Of a stretch of DNA of 35,566 bases, positions 1 through 8,775 are shown in pieces. The stretch is from Bacteroidales bacterium (GTDB lineage Bacteria > Bacteroidota > Bacteroidia > Bacteroidales > Muribaculaceae). The notes beneath the pieces are model-generated. The model made no database searches and had not been told where the DNA came from. It worked only from the letters and a program-made list of their open reading frames with translations. The translations under genes and the position numbers were made by a program. The DNA lies in NCBI GenBank assembly GCA_900766975.1, contig CAAFXO010000048.1, positions 1 to 35,566 on the forward strand, written 5' to 3'. Within the stretch, counting starts at the first letter, position 1; each line of letters begins with the position of its first letter.

Positions 1-28
1 ACAAAGATAATAAAAATTTGTGATATGG

Positions 29-64
29 CAAAGCCCCGGCTTGAGAAAGTCGAGGCTTTGTTTT
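29..64 (+). terminator. Intrinsic terminator of a gene lying left of the window
   Basis: CAAAGCC (29-35) pairs with GGCTTTG (54-60). The stem continues inward with two isolated mismatches to a GAGA loop, and TTTT follows directly. The T-run is only on the plus-strand side, so it should end a rightward transcript that enters from outside the window. A TAA at 8-10 could be that gene's stop, but too little is present to say. Confidence 0.65.
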
Positions 65-88
65 ATGTTTTAAAGCAGGTTGCAAAAG

Positions 89-118
89 GAGGGTGCATCA
101 GAATTTTGATACACCCTC
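89..118 (-). terminator. Probable terminator for the secreted protein gene
   Basis: GAGGGTG (89-95) pairs with CACCCTC (112-118), and ATCA (97-100) with TGAT (107-110) after one mismatch, leaving a six-base loop. Read on the minus strand the hairpin is followed by CTTTTG, a short U-run. It lies 26 bases past the stop of the minus-strand gene at 145 and sits back to back with the plus-strand terminator at 29-64, as expected between convergent genes. Confidence 0.55.
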
Positions 119-144
119 AAAAGAAACAAGATATCTATTCATAA

Positions 145-2526
145 TTATTTTACGATAACCTTATGAGCCTTTCCACCTTCCACAACAACATATACGCCGG
201 CTTCTGGACTACCCTCGATAGCGCGTCCTTGCAGGTCAAAGAACTTGCGATCTCCACTTTGGTCTGTTGTGATATCTTTGACGATAGATTCATAAAGATC
301 TACTGTCATCTGCTCACTCTTTTCAGAATTAAAGAGTCTGCCATAAAAATCGCGGTGAGAGACGATATCATACTTATAGGTAATGTAATCCTTACGTTCC
401 AGACCGGTGAAGCGTGCAGAAGATTCAGAGCCATCGTTCACCTCTTTGAAATCAATCTTTGTTAAGATTTCATCGCCTACATTATAATTCTGAGAAACCA
501 CAACCTTGTCAAGCATAAAGGGAGTGCTGTTGAAGGTATAGATCAATAGTCTGGATTCTTCAGTGCCGGAGGTAAGTTCGACAGTGACATGAGTCAATTC
601 ACCGGGTTGAGCTCCCTGGATACCGATATAATTAGAGTTATCACATTGGATTATCAATATCTCACCCTCCTCTTGGATTTGGAAATCAACGGTCACTTTG
701 AAGTTGCCGCCATCTTTCGAGAGATTAATAGCCGGAGAAACCATCTCAAATGGCAATAACTGGCCTGATGCTTCCATCATATAGCAACCCACCATTCCAT
801 CACCGACAAGTGTGCCTGAACCGGCCCAACCTTCATTGTCAGAGAATGAATCAAGTTGAACATAATCGACATTTTCAAGGAAGATATAACTTCCATTTTC
901 GCCACCTTCAGCTTTGCTGAAATCTTCAGTAAATACGGGATAATCGGGTATAGTCTCAGTAATCTTACGAGCTTCATAGCAATTTACAGTATAGGAAGTA
1001 GCATTAACAGCAGGCTCCCAGTTGGCGGTAAATGCGCCTCTCTTGTCAAGTTCGGTCGCTTCGAGAACTACAGGTGCTCCGACTCCGATGGCATACGTCT
1101 CTTCGGATGGCATCGATGTGCAAGAACTGTTTTTAGCCTTAACTGTAAAGAAATATGTGTTACCGGTCATATCCAATTCGGAGAATGCTAACTGATTCTC
1201 TTGAGTTTCGGCATCTTCAACGATGCATGATGTCTCGGTGAGAGGTTCGGTAAGTGCGCAGAGATTGTCGATAATCATATATTCTCCCGATTTTAGGCCT
1301 TCAGGCACTAAATCCACGCGAGTAAATCCACCACCGAAATCCTCAAAGAATTCTGACATCTGTATCCAATTCCATCCTTCGTCGAGACGAGATGCTCGCA
1401 TCATCCAATAGAAAGCGTAATCCTGATCACCCGGATTATATTTGGTATAAGGGATAACACGTAGTGAAACGTTCTGCCTGTTATCTTCCGAAGCATTGGT
1501 CATAAATGCCATAGTCAGATCTTTGACCAGTGTATTGTCAAGGAAGAAGGTGAGTCGGTCGTTGTTGTGAAGACGTATAGACTGGTGACCTTCGAACACA
1601 TCATCAGGAGTGTCAGTATCTGTTGCTATATTCCCATCAAAAGAGAATCCAAAAGTGCCGCTCCATCCATTGTTGAGAGCTATCTGACCTGTCATCTCAT
1701 CGAGTGTGGCATTTTCAAAATCTTCGTATGCCATATAGTCGGTGGTGCCTACCGGAACCTTTTCGTATAGAGATACAAGATATGACTCTGCTTTTGGATC
1801 ATTCTGCCACGAAGCGGTAAAGCCATCGTTGGTAAAGTGAGAAGATGCAGTCAGCACAGGGGCTGTCAGATAGTTAAGGTCTCGTTCGATCTTAACATAA
1901 TCGACTACGATACCCTTTGCGTTATACATCATGGCATTAATTTGGAGCCAGCAGGGATCTGTGTAGGAATTGATTATCTCACGATTGATCTCTACCCATC
2001 CATCTTCACTTGTGATGGTCATCATACCGGCCATACCACCATCATTTTCGACAGACTGCGGGAATGATGGATCTCCTGTCAAAATATTAATGGAAAACAA
2101 TGTCGATGCCTCTCCCAGGGCTTTGACACGCGCTGTGAGAATTAACTTGCCACTCATTTCCTTTGAAGGAAAGTTAAGATAACCACCCATGCCGGGATAG
2201 TTCAATGCTATGCACCCTCCGGCCTGATAGCAACCGACTCCGTTATAGTCACCCGGTGTGAGAAACATATCTGAGGGAATTGTGTTGTCGTATGTTGTAA
2301 AGTAGTCAAGCGGATACATGGTGCCATCAGGTTCGTCTTCTGTTCCCTCGGTCCATTTACTGAAATCCTCATAGAGGATCGTCTCATAGTTGTTGTCACC
2401 GCTTTCTTCTTTAGCCGGTGCGCTGTGTGCCATTCGACTCGGTGCACTGAAAGCTGAAACTGTCAAGGATTGTGCTAAAATCAATGCGATGACACTGATT
2501 TTGTTTAGGTAATAATTTTGTGCCAT
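145..2526 (-). CDS. Large secreted protein with fibronectin III-like repeats and C-terminal sorting-like tail
   Basis: Function is not recognised beyond a secreted or cell-surface protein. The N-terminus has a signal peptide (hydrophobic stretch about residues 11-25, ending near SAFSA). At least two FN3-like segments are visible, beginning near 'LTAPVLTAS' and 'GAPVVLEATEL', each with a conserved Trp (TASWQND and TANWEPA) and a 'SYxVxxYE' strand. They alternate with jelly-roll-like segments introduced by 'xEDFSK' or 'YEDFEN', the pattern of choice-of-anchor J and related carbohydrate-binding-like modules. The C-terminus carries 'FFDLQGRAIEG' then 'GVYVVVEGGK', resembling Por-type tails common in secreted proteins of Bacteroidales. 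It lies downstream of, and on the same strand as, a membrane AraC-type regulator, with three TGTCGG repeats between them, so control by that regulator is plausible (inference). No catalytic motif was seen. Confidence 0.8.
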   Translation of the reverse strand: MAQNYYLNKISVIALILAQSLTVSAFSAPSRMAHSAPAKEESGDNNYETILYEDFSKWTEGTEDEPDGTMYPLDYFTTYDNTIPSDMFLTPGDYNGVGCYQAGGCIALNYPGMGGYLNFPSKEMSGKLILTARVKALGEASTLFSINILTGDPSFPQSVENDGGMAGMMTITSEDGWVEINREIINSYTDPCWLQINAMMYNAKGIVVDYVKIERDLNYLTAPVLTASSHFTNDGFTASWQNDPKAESYLVSLYEKVPVGTTDYMAYEDFENATLDEMTGQIALNNGWSGTFGFSFDGNIATDTDTPDDVFEGHQSIRLHNNDRLTFFLDNTLVKDLTMAFMTNASEDNRQNVSLRVIPYTKYNPGDQDYAFYWMMRASRLDEGWNWIQMSEFFEDFGGGFTRVDLVPEGLKSGEYMIIDNLCALTEPLTETSCIVEDAETQENQLAFSELDMTGNTYFFTVKAKNSSCTSMPSEETYAIGVGAPVVLEATELDKRGAFTANWEPAVNATSYTVNCYEARKITETIPDYPVFTEDFSKAEGGENGSYIFLENVDYVQLDSFSDNEGWAGSGTLVGDGMVGCYMMEASGQLLPFEMVSPAINLSKDGGNFKVTVDFQIQEEGEILIIQCDNSNYIGIQGAQPGELTHVTVELTSGTEESRLLIYTFNSTPFMLDKVVVSQNYNVGDEILTKIDFKEVNDGSESSARFTGLERKDYITYKYDIVSHRDFYGRLFNSEKSEQMTVDLYESIVKDITTDQSGDRKFFDLQGRAIEGSPEAGVYVVVEGGKAHKVIVK

Positions 2527-2620
2527 ATTGAAAAATTTTTAATGTTTGTTTCTGCAAAGTGAATAAAGATAAATCGCAAAAACAAACATTATCTTATAAT
2601 ATGGGTATATTATTCGTAAT

Positions 2621-2679
2621 TGCCGACATATTAATTACTTCATTCAATTTTTCCGACAGAAAATTACAAATTTCCGACA
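2621..2679 (-). promoter_or_regulatory. Three direct repeats of TGTCGG(A/C)A: candidate operator
   Basis: On the plus strand TGCCGACA (2621-2628), TTCCGACA (2651-2658) and TTCCGACA (2672-2679) share CCGACA in the same orientation, spaced 30 and 21 bases apart, near three and two helical turns. They sit about 95-153 bases upstream of the secreted-protein start and just past the stop of the AraC-type regulator gene. Helical phasing of direct repeats is typical of AraC-family operators. Assigning them to this regulator is inference. Confidence 0.4.
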
Positions 2680-2686
2680 ATTTATA

Positions 2687-4243
2687 TCACTTGTTTACGC
2701 GTTTGGCTGACTTCATATATTCCGAGGGAGTCAGACCTGTCTGCTTCTTAAATACCTCACTAAAATATGTCCGACTCTTAAATCCGAGGTTAGTAGCTAT
2801 GCCCGACATATTGAGAGATCCAGATGTAGCAGATGACAATAGACGGCATGCCTCTTTGATTCTAAGTTCTTGGATTATTGTGTTAAAATTCTTTTGAAAA
2901 GCGGCATTAAGCACTTTGGAAATCCTTCGTGAATGAAGCCCGGTCAAGATTGCTGCCTTCTCTATGGAAAACCCTACTTCATAGATTTCTTTGGAATTGG
3001 CAAGTATCTGATATATGCGCTGTCCCTCATCAGAAAATTCGGGATCTACACTATTTACCGGTGATTCATTAATGATGGCATTCTTGTGATACAATTCATC
3101 TTGACTTCTTCTTAGTTTGAGCATTGACTTTATGACAATGAATAGAGCGATGGCCAAGATGATGGCACAGAGTGCGCATACGATGGTCGTAGTAATCCAG
3201 GCGTTACGTCTCGCATCGAGTCTTGTTATCTCTTCGCTCATTTTTTCTATTCGCGATTGAGAGTATACTGATTCGATTTGATCGCTCGATGACAAAATGC
3301 CTAATGAGTCTGCCATCTCATAGTATGTCAACTTATACTTTTGTGAGTTGGATGTATCGTCTATTGCTTGGTAGAGACGCGACATATAAAGATAAGCCGA
3401 AGAGATCTGATCATCTGTAAAGGATTTCAGATTTTCCTGTAATTCGCTGATAGCCTGCCTCTTATTACCCTCAAGTTCAAGAGTACGACATCTTAAAAAT
3501 ACAGACATGGCATGACTCCTCTCCGGAGTTAATTCAGAATTATTGACTGAATCTGCCTTGAGGAAATGAGCATAGGCTTTATCCCAATCTTTATCCAACA
3601 ATGCTACACTGCCATCATATAGCGACTGCGCAAACCCTCGCATATTGGCATCAGGTATCCGCAGTGTGGCAAACCGTTTCAAATCCTCAGACACCAATGA
3701 AACATCTCGTTCCATTATCGCTTGAAACACCAGATTATTAAATGCCATAAGATATGTCCTCCAAGATCTTGACATTAGGGCATAATCTGTTGATTTCCTA
3801 AACATTAATATCACATTATCGATATCGTTGGAATAGGTCAATACATTCGCCATGTTAAGATAGATGAGAGGTAAATATGTGCTGTCTTCCGCCTCCTCTT
3901 CTATTTGTTCTGCTTTGATTAGTGAAAATAATGAGGTGCGGAAATGCCCTTGCTCAAAAAATTCCACATATCCTTTGCTGTTAAATGCTCTGGCACAAGC
4001 TATTTTATCTGATTTTGACATAGATTCGTTGTATCTGCCTGCCACAACCCCGAAATATATCATAGCACTATCAGGTTCGCCGGCATATACATAATCTATT
4101 CCTTTCCCTACAATAGTGTCCAATGGCTGCTTCATAAGCGGACCATAAAACTCTATCGTATACTCATCCTTCTTGTCTGTGGATATGGCTATAAATACAG
4201 AAAATACAACCAACCCCAACACTATCAGCATAAGTCTCTTCAT
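2687..4243 (-). CDS. Membrane-anchored TPR protein with C-terminal AraC-type DNA-binding domain
   Basis: Probable one-protein sensor-regulator. An N-terminal hydrophobic segment (about residues 1-20) acts as signal or anchor. It is followed by a roughly 300-residue alpha-helical TPR-like region, presumably periplasmic, then a short coiled segment and a clear transmembrane helix (about 349-372). The C-terminal cytoplasmic AraC-type helix-turn-helix domain spans about 420-515, with a first HTH near 'IEKAAILTGLHSRRISKVLN' and a second near 'MSGIATNLGFKSRTYFSEVF', ending in the usual 'GLTPSEYMK'. This architecture is common in Bacteroidales and usually controls a neighbouring surface-protein gene. 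It starts 8 bases after the cyclo-ligase stop, so it is probably last in the trxB-led operon. The secreted protein downstream is the obvious candidate target (inference). The ligand is unknown. Confidence 0.85.
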   Translation of the reverse strand: MKRLMLIVLGLVVFSVFIAISTDKKDEYTIEFYGPLMKQPLDTIVGKGIDYVYAGEPDSAMIYFGVVAGRYNESMSKSDKIACARAFNSKGYVEFFEQGHFRTSLFSLIKAEQIEEEAEDSTYLPLIYLNMANVLTYSNDIDNVILMFRKSTDYALMSRSWRTYLMAFNNLVFQAIMERDVSLVSEDLKRFATLRIPDANMRGFAQSLYDGSVALLDKDWDKAYAHFLKADSVNNSELTPERSHAMSVFLRCRTLELEGNKRQAISELQENLKSFTDDQISSAYLYMSRLYQAIDDTSNSQKYKLTYYEMADSLGILSSSDQIESVYSQSRIEKMSEEITRLDARRNAWITTTIVCALCAIILAIALFIVIKSMLKLRRSQDELYHKNAIINESPVNSVDPEFSDEGQRIYQILANSKEIYEVGFSIEKAAILTGLHSRRISKVLNAAFQKNFNTIIQELRIKEACRLLSSATSGSLNMSGIATNLGFKSRTYFSEVFKKQTGLTPSEYMKSAKRVNK

Positions 4244-4251
4244 AATGGCAG

Positions 4252-4809
4252 TTAGTTTCTACATTTCTTACAATCGATGGCTTGCGATGGGGTGATTACT
4301 TTGTCTACCGGGATGTCGTGAGGTTCGGTCGGTATTTCTTCCAATAGCTGGAAGTCGTAGATTATACCTATCTTCGGGGCTTGCGATTGGCATAGCAGTT
4401 GGTCGTAATAGCCTTTTCCTCTTCCCAATCTGTTACCCTTTCTGTCATATCCCATAGCCGGGACTATGATCAGTTCCATGCGGTCTGCCGGCACTATATC
4501 ACTGCCTGTGGGCTCTTCGATATTATACGCACCCTCACCCATCGCCTCGGGATTATAAGGCAAAATATCGAGCGTTGAGCCATTGACACGCGGCAAGTAT
4601 ATCCGCTTCTTACTATGCCACTTCTCGATAAAACGATGTGTAGATATCTCATCCGGCAGTGAGTAATAGAGCAGGATATGTTCTGCCTCTTGAAACTCTT
4701 TGACTTGCTCCAAGAGTGCAAAAGCATTCCGAGCCGCTTCTATCTTCTGCGGCTCGGAAAGTTCTGCTTTTTTTGAGCGAATGTATTTGCGCAATTCTTT
4801 CTTGTTCAT
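4252..4809 (-). CDS. fau: 5-formyltetrahydrofolate cyclo-ligase
   Basis: Cytosolic enzyme that uses ATP to convert 5-formyl-THF to 5,10-methenyl-THF, returning the storage or inhibitory folate to the one-carbon pool. At 185 residues it has the family's usual length. Family signatures are visible: an N-terminal 'KKELRKYIRSKKAEL' helix, 'YYSLPDEIST', and the C-terminal folate/ATP-binding motif 'MGYDRKGNRLGRGKGYYDQLL' (about residues 119-139), the equivalent of the canonical G-x(4-6)-G-N-R-L-G-x-G-x-G-Y-Y-D. It sits 43 bases after the S41 protease stop and 8 bases before the regulator, so it is co-transcribed with both. No oddities were seen. Confidence 0.93.
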   Translation of the reverse strand: MNKKELRKYIRSKKAELSEPQKIEAARNAFALLEQVKEFQEAEHILLYYSLPDEISTHRFIEKWHSKKRIYLPRVNGSTLDILPYNPEAMGEGAYNIEEPTGSDIVPADRMELIIVPAMGYDRKGNRLGRGKGYYDQLLCQSQAPKIGIIYDFQLLEEIPTEPHDIPVDKVITPSQAIDCKKCRN

Positions 4810-4852
4810 TCCTTTAAGGGATGTCTTTCAAATGATAATCCGGATAGAATGC

Positions 4853-6472
4853 CTATTCGGTGATAACCGCAGGCGATTTGCCCGACTCGAGCATTTCGAT
4901 GGCTTTGTCGATGGTGCGATCACGTCTGTTCAAAATCATAATGAAGCCATCATAACCTATCAGGTCACGCACCAAGGCGGCTCTGATCTGATTGATAAGA
5001 AGGTTTCTCGACTTATTGATATAATACCATCGCGCCGGCAAACCATGCGATGAACCATAATTAACAAAGGCGGTCAAGAGAGCACCGTCACGAGGCAAGA
5101 TGCGCTCCACATCCTCTATCGCCTTGCTCCCCTTGAGCATCGGACGATATTTATCCACCATATCATGGGCGAAGCGCTGGATCATGCCACTGTTGACTGC
5201 ATCGACATAATATCCGGTATATTCGGTAGTATCTTCCGGCACGAAACAATCGGGGATGATACCGCCGCCACCAAACACCGTACGTCCACCGGCTGTAGTG
5301 AATTTCTTGCTCTTATCTATTTTAACACTATCCAATGAATAGAACTCGCCATGATTATATCGATCCAAGATGTCGAGTTCATACTTGCCATCCTTGCCAC
5401 GGCTATACTCCTTCTGGATACATCTGCCGGAGGGTATGTAATAGCGAGCCACCGTAAGACGTATTGCCGAGCTATCGGGAAGGGCTATTTGGTTCTGAAC
5501 AAGACCCTTACCGAATGAACGGCGACCGATCACAAGACCTCGGTCATTATCCTGAATAGCACCGGCGAAGATCTCGGAGGCAGATGCCGAATACTCATTG
5601 ATCAGCACGGTGAGTTCACAATCCTGGAAGTTGCCTCTGCCATCGCTCGTTGCGAAGGATTCATTCTCGCGACTCCTACCCTTGGTGTAGACGATGACAC
5701 GACCCTCGGGGAGGAACTCATTTGCCATATAGATGGCTTGATCCATAAATCCACCCGAATTGCCTCGCAAGTCGATGATAAACTGCTCTGCACCCTGCTT
5801 TTGCAACTTCACCAAGGCATTGAAAAACTCATTATAAGTATTTCTTGCGAACTTCGACACCTTCAGATAGCCAATCTCGTCAGTGATCATATAGATGGCA
5901 TCTACACTATTGGCGGGGATGATGCCACGGATTATGTCGAAAGAGAGCAACTTCTTGCTGCCTCGACGTTTCACTTTGGTTTCCACCTTCGTACCCTCCT
6001 TGCCGCGGAGAGTGGTGAAGACGGTTTCACTCGTAGCCTTGGCGCCGGAAAGCTGTTTGCCATTCGCCTCGATAATCATATCACCCGGTTGGATGCCGGT
6101 CTTTTCTGCCGGACCACCCGGCACGACATCGATCACGTTGACCGTGTCATTGATGATCTGGAACGTAACACCGATGCCGCTGAACGAACTCTCCAGATCG
6201 TCATTGGCCATCTGAAGCTCGGAGGCGGGGATATAGACCGAGTGGGGATCTAACGATGCCAGCATATCGGGAATGGTCATATCAAGAAGAGAATCTGTGT
6301 TGACCTCATCGACATACTGATCCTTGATAAGATTAAGGACTGTGCGTATCTTTAACTCCTCAGGTGACAGACGGCTGTCTGCCGATTTTTTACCTATAAA
6401 AATACCACAAATGATTCCTATGGCTAAAACCAAAGGAATCATCGTGGCTGTAATATTAAATTTTTTATTCAT
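4853..6472 (-). CDS. S41-family C-terminal processing peptidase with PDZ domain
   Basis: Envelope serine protease of the CtpA/Tsp family. A single N-terminal membrane anchor (about residues 10-28) leaves the rest in the periplasm. A PDZ domain follows (about 88-165, with the 'GIGVTF' carboxylate-binding loop and 'AEKTGIQPGDMIIEANG'). In the S41 core, 'IIDLRGNSGG' lies near 232-241. The catalytic serine is in 'SASASEIFAGA' (Ser about 297) and the general-base lysine in 'SFGKGLVQ' (Lys about 322); the 25-residue spacing matches the Ser/Lys dyad of Tsp. The C-terminal ~190 residues after the core are a Bacteroidetes-type extension. The likely role is processing or degradation of envelope proteins. 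It lies 22 bases downstream of the deaminase gene, in the same operon. Confidence 0.93.
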   Translation of the reverse strand: MNKKFNITATMIPLVLAIGIICGIFIGKKSADSRLSPEELKIRTVLNLIKDQYVDEVNTDSLLDMTIPDMLASLDPHSVYIPASELQMANDDLESSFSGIGVTFQIINDTVNVIDVVPGGPAEKTGIQPGDMIIEANGKQLSGAKATSETVFTTLRGKEGTKVETKVKRRGSKKLLSFDIIRGIIPANSVDAIYMITDEIGYLKVSKFARNTYNEFFNALVKLQKQGAEQFIIDLRGNSGGFMDQAIYMANEFLPEGRVIVYTKGRSRENESFATSDGRGNFQDCELTVLINEYSASASEIFAGAIQDNDRGLVIGRRSFGKGLVQNQIALPDSSAIRLTVARYYIPSGRCIQKEYSRGKDGKYELDILDRYNHGEFYSLDSVKIDKSKKFTTAGGRTVFGGGGIIPDCFVPEDTTEYTGYYVDAVNSGMIQRFAHDMVDKYRPMLKGSKAIEDVERILPRDGALLTAFVNYGSSHGLPARWYYINKSRNLLINQIRAALVRDLIGYDGFIMILNRRDRTIDKAIEMLESGKSPAVITE

Positions 6473-6494
6473 TTGACTCTAAAGAAAGATGGAT

Positions 6495-6917
6495 CTATTC
6501 TAAGGGGAGGTGAATCACTTCGATGCCGGCTTGACGCAAGAGGTCGAGCCCGTCGGTGATGCGATACAATTCGGAGAATACCACACGCTTGATGCCAGAC
6601 TGGATGATAAGTTTGGAGCACTCCATACAAGGGCTGGTAGAGACATAGAGTGTCCCTCCCTCGCTCGAGTTGTTGCTACGTGCCACCTTGGTTATTGCAT
6701 TCGCCTCGGCGTGCAACACGTATGGGAGTGTTACACCCTCCGACGACTCGCACACATTCGGGAAACCGGATGGCGTGCCATTATAGCCATCGGATATTAT
6801 CATCTTATCTTTGACAATCAGCGCACCGACTTTGCGACGCTCGCAATAGGAGTTTTCGCTCCATATCTTTGCCATGCGCAAATAACGCCGATCGAGTATT
6901 TCCTGTTTATTCTCCAT
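6495..6917 (-). CDS. dCMP deaminase family protein
   Basis: Zinc-dependent cytidine/deoxycytidylate deaminase, probably converting dCMP to dUMP for dTTP synthesis. The zinc and catalytic motifs are intact: 'HAE' (His69, Glu71) and 'SPCMEC' (Cys97, Cys100). Substrate-side features of the dCMP branch are also present, such as 'GYNGTPSGFPNVCE' near residues 44-57. At 140 residues it matches the short bacterial (ComEB-like) form. It begins 16 bases after the trxB stop and precedes the S41 protease by 22 bases, so it reads as the second gene of a trxB-led operon. Riboflavin-type or tRNA deaminases are less likely, given the GTPSG motif and the length. Confidence 0.93.
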   Translation of the reverse strand: MENKQEILDRRYLRMAKIWSENSYCERRKVGALIVKDKMIISDGYNGTPSGFPNVCESSEGVTLPYVLHAEANAITKVARSNNSSEGGTLYVSTSPCMECSKLIIQSGIKRVVFSELYRITDGLDLLRQAGIEVIHLPLE

Positions 6918-6933
6918 CTTTCTTATAATGTGA

Positions 6934-7875
6934 CTAACAATTACTCATCAAGAACTTCTCAGCATCCAAGGCTGCGCGGCAACCGGTTCCGGCTGAGGTG
7001 ATGGCTTGACGATAGATCGGGTCGGCACAGTCGCCGGCTGCGAAGACGCCGGGCACGTTGGTGGCTGTGCCGGGAGCCTTGGTGATGATATATCCCTGCT
7101 CGTCAAGTTCCAAATAGTCTTTAAATATGTCTGTGTTGGGCTTGTGACCGATGCCGAGGAAGAAGCCATCGATAGCGATATCGAAAAATTCTTCATGATC
7201 AGTACCCTTGCCTCTTACCAAGTGTGCACCCTCTACACCCTCTTCGCCGAAGAGACCGACAGTGTTGCACTCGAAGAGAATCTCGATGTTTTCACGTTCA
7301 TCGACTCTCTTCTTCATCACTTCCGATGCACGAAGATAATTCTTGCGCACCACCATGTAGACCTTATTGCAGAGTGTCGAGAGATATAATGCCTCTTCGC
7401 AAGCAGTGTCGCCACCACCCACCACGGCTACATTCTTCTTGCGATAGAAGAAGCCATCGCATGTGGCACATGCACTCACACCAAGTCCATTGTATTTCTT
7501 CTCATCGGCAAGACCGAGATATTTGGCAGAAGCACCCGTGCAGATGATCACAGTGTCGGCAAGATATACATCGCCACGCTCATCTTCGCAACGATAGGGA
7601 CGCTTGCTGAAATCGACTGATGTGATGGTGCGCGACACTACCTCTGTGCCGAAACGCAATGCCTGTTCACGAAGCTGGTCCATCATCTCCATACCCTGAA
7701 CTCCCTGAGGATAACCGGGGAAGTTCTCTATCTCAGTGGTCTGTGTTAACTGCCCACCGGGTTGTTCACCCTCAAACAGGATAGGCTGAAGGTTGGCGCG
7801 TGACGTATAGATACCTGCTGTAAATCCGGCAGGACCCGAACCAATGATTAGGACTTTTGTTTTTCTCTCTTCCAT
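6934..7875 (-). CDS. trxB: Thioredoxin reductase
   Basis: NADPH-dependent flavoprotein that reduces thioredoxin in the cytosol. All landmarks are present over 313 residues: the FAD dinucleotide fold 'GSGPAGFTAGIYTSRA' near residue 12, the redox-active CATC (136-139) in 'ACATCDGFF', the NADPH fold 'GGGDTACEEALYLS', and the C-terminal FAD motif 'GVFAAGDCADPIYRQAITSAG'. The start at 7875 gives MEERKTKVLIIGSG, with the Rossmann glycines at the usual distance. A good Bacteroides-type promoter lies about 110 bases upstream inside an inverted repeat. The next four genes follow with gaps of 8-43 bases, so trxB probably heads their operon. Confidence 0.97.
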   Translation of the reverse strand: MEERKTKVLIIGSGPAGFTAGIYTSRANLQPILFEGEQPGGQLTQTTEIENFPGYPQGVQGMEMMDQLREQALRFGTEVVSRTITSVDFSKRPYRCEDERGDVYLADTVIICTGASAKYLGLADEKKYNGLGVSACATCDGFFYRKKNVAVVGGGDTACEEALYLSTLCNKVYMVVRKNYLRASEVMKKRVDERENIEILFECNTVGLFGEEGVEGAHLVRGKGTDHEEFFDIAIDGFFLGIGHKPNTDIFKDYLELDEQGYIITKAPGTATNVPGVFAAGDCADPIYRQAITSAGTGCRAALDAEKFLMSNC

Positions 7876-7976
7876 GGTGAGATCGATTGTTTGGTTTTGA
7901 TTAATTAATTAACAATTTTCGCGTTGATTTTGATCTGTATGCCCCCAAAAATGATAGATTTAGGAACACAACTTGG

Positions 7977-8023
7977 TTTTGCTTGGCAAATATACTACTT
8001 TAACTTAAAATCACCAAGCAAAA
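7977..8023. promoter_or_regulatory. Perfect 10-bp inverted repeat around the trxB promoter
   Basis: TTTTGCTTGG (7977-7986) is the exact reverse complement of CCAAGCAAAA (8014-8023). The arms bracket the -7 box, and the right arm covers the -33 position. The 27-base separation puts the arm centres 37 bases apart, about three and a half turns. Because the predicted start of transcription lies in the left arm, a DNA operator is more likely than an RNA hairpin. The regulator is unknown. Confidence 0.45.
7987..7994 (-). promoter_or_regulatory. Probable promoter of the trxB operon (-7 box)
   Basis: On the minus strand this reads TATATTTG, a perfect TAnnTTTG -7 box of the Bacteroides primary sigma factor. 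Twenty bases further upstream is CTTG, a one-mismatch TTTG -33 box (CAAG on the plus strand, 8015-8018). Transcription would start near 7980, leaving a leader of roughly 105 bases before trxB. Confidence 0.55.
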
Positions 8024-8091
8024 TATCGCTAATCAATTATTTTTTCTGTTTGGAAAACGCTTTTACCCCGACAAATGCCCTTTTTCAGATA

Positions 8092-8727
8092 TTAGCGGAG
8101 GTCTACGAGTTCATATCCCTTCATTGTCGAGACGGGGCATACGAATGTCGAAGCGGCATTCTTGGCGGAGAGAGAGAGTTGGGAGATATTGACGGTTACC
8201 ACCTGGTCTGAGGAGTTTCTTACTATAAAATGCTCCGGCAGAAAGGTGCTCTTATTGATTGCTATCTCTATTGCTTTGATCTCACAACTGCCGGGATTGT
8301 GGGGATTAAGCACTATCACATGACACTTGGCATTTTTCTTCTTTGAGAAGTAGGCTTTATAGGTGCTCTTATAGTTGTGGAGATAGGAGAAGGGATTCAC
8401 CTCATTGACCTCAGCGGCTGTAGGATTGACCAAAGTTATCTCCTTGGTCTTGGCATTGGAAGTCCACATGCTTTTGCCATCATACCATGTAGTGGCAACG
8501 GGTGTCGCCAACTGAAACTTCTGACCGGAAGATTTGAAAGTTCCCTTGACGCTACCGCCATCACCGGTGATGGTAAAACTGCAATTCACACTCGAACCGC
8601 CACCTATCTTGGCAGTGGCTTTATCTAAAATGGCTTGAGCACGCTGAGCCTGCATCACTCCGGCAGAGCAAAATGCAAACAGCACCAACACCACTCTCAC
8701 GGCAAACATATTAACTCTTTTCATCAT
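8092..8727 (-). CDS. LolA-like outer-membrane lipoprotein carrier protein
   Basis: Periplasmic protein of the LolA/LppX fold, probably ferrying lipoproteins from the inner to the outer membrane. It has a signal peptide (residues about 5-27, ending 'VMQAQ'), then 'RAQAILDKATAKI' matching the LolA start, alternating beta strands ('CSFTITGDGGSVKGTFKSSGQKF', written here as one strand pair) and 'TTWYDGKSMWTSNAKTKEITL', the typical LolA 'yDGkxlw.y' strand. It is divergent from E. coli LolA, as usual in Bacteroidetes, and lacks nothing obvious in length (211 residues). It starts 48 bases after the ftsK stop. Two adjacent Met codons make the exact start uncertain by one residue. Confidence 0.85.
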   Translation of the reverse strand: MMKRVNMFAVRVVLVLFAFCSAGVMQAQRAQAILDKATAKIGGGSSVNCSFTITGDGGSVKGTFKSSGQKFQLATPVATTWYDGKSMWTSNAKTKEITLVNPTAAEVNEVNPFSYLHNYKSTYKAYFSKKKNAKCHVIVLNPHNPGSCEIKAIEIAINKSTFLPEHFIVRNSSDQVVTVNISQLSLSAKNAASTFVCPVSTMKGYELVDLR

Positions 8728-8775
8728 GTTATATCAATAATAGAGTTATTTCACAATCAAATCGGGAAAGATATA

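Noticed and set aside
1..144. Open plus-strand frame from the left edge to 144
   Set aside because: It runs through two terminator hairpins and resembles no protein; more likely non-coding sequence between convergent genes.
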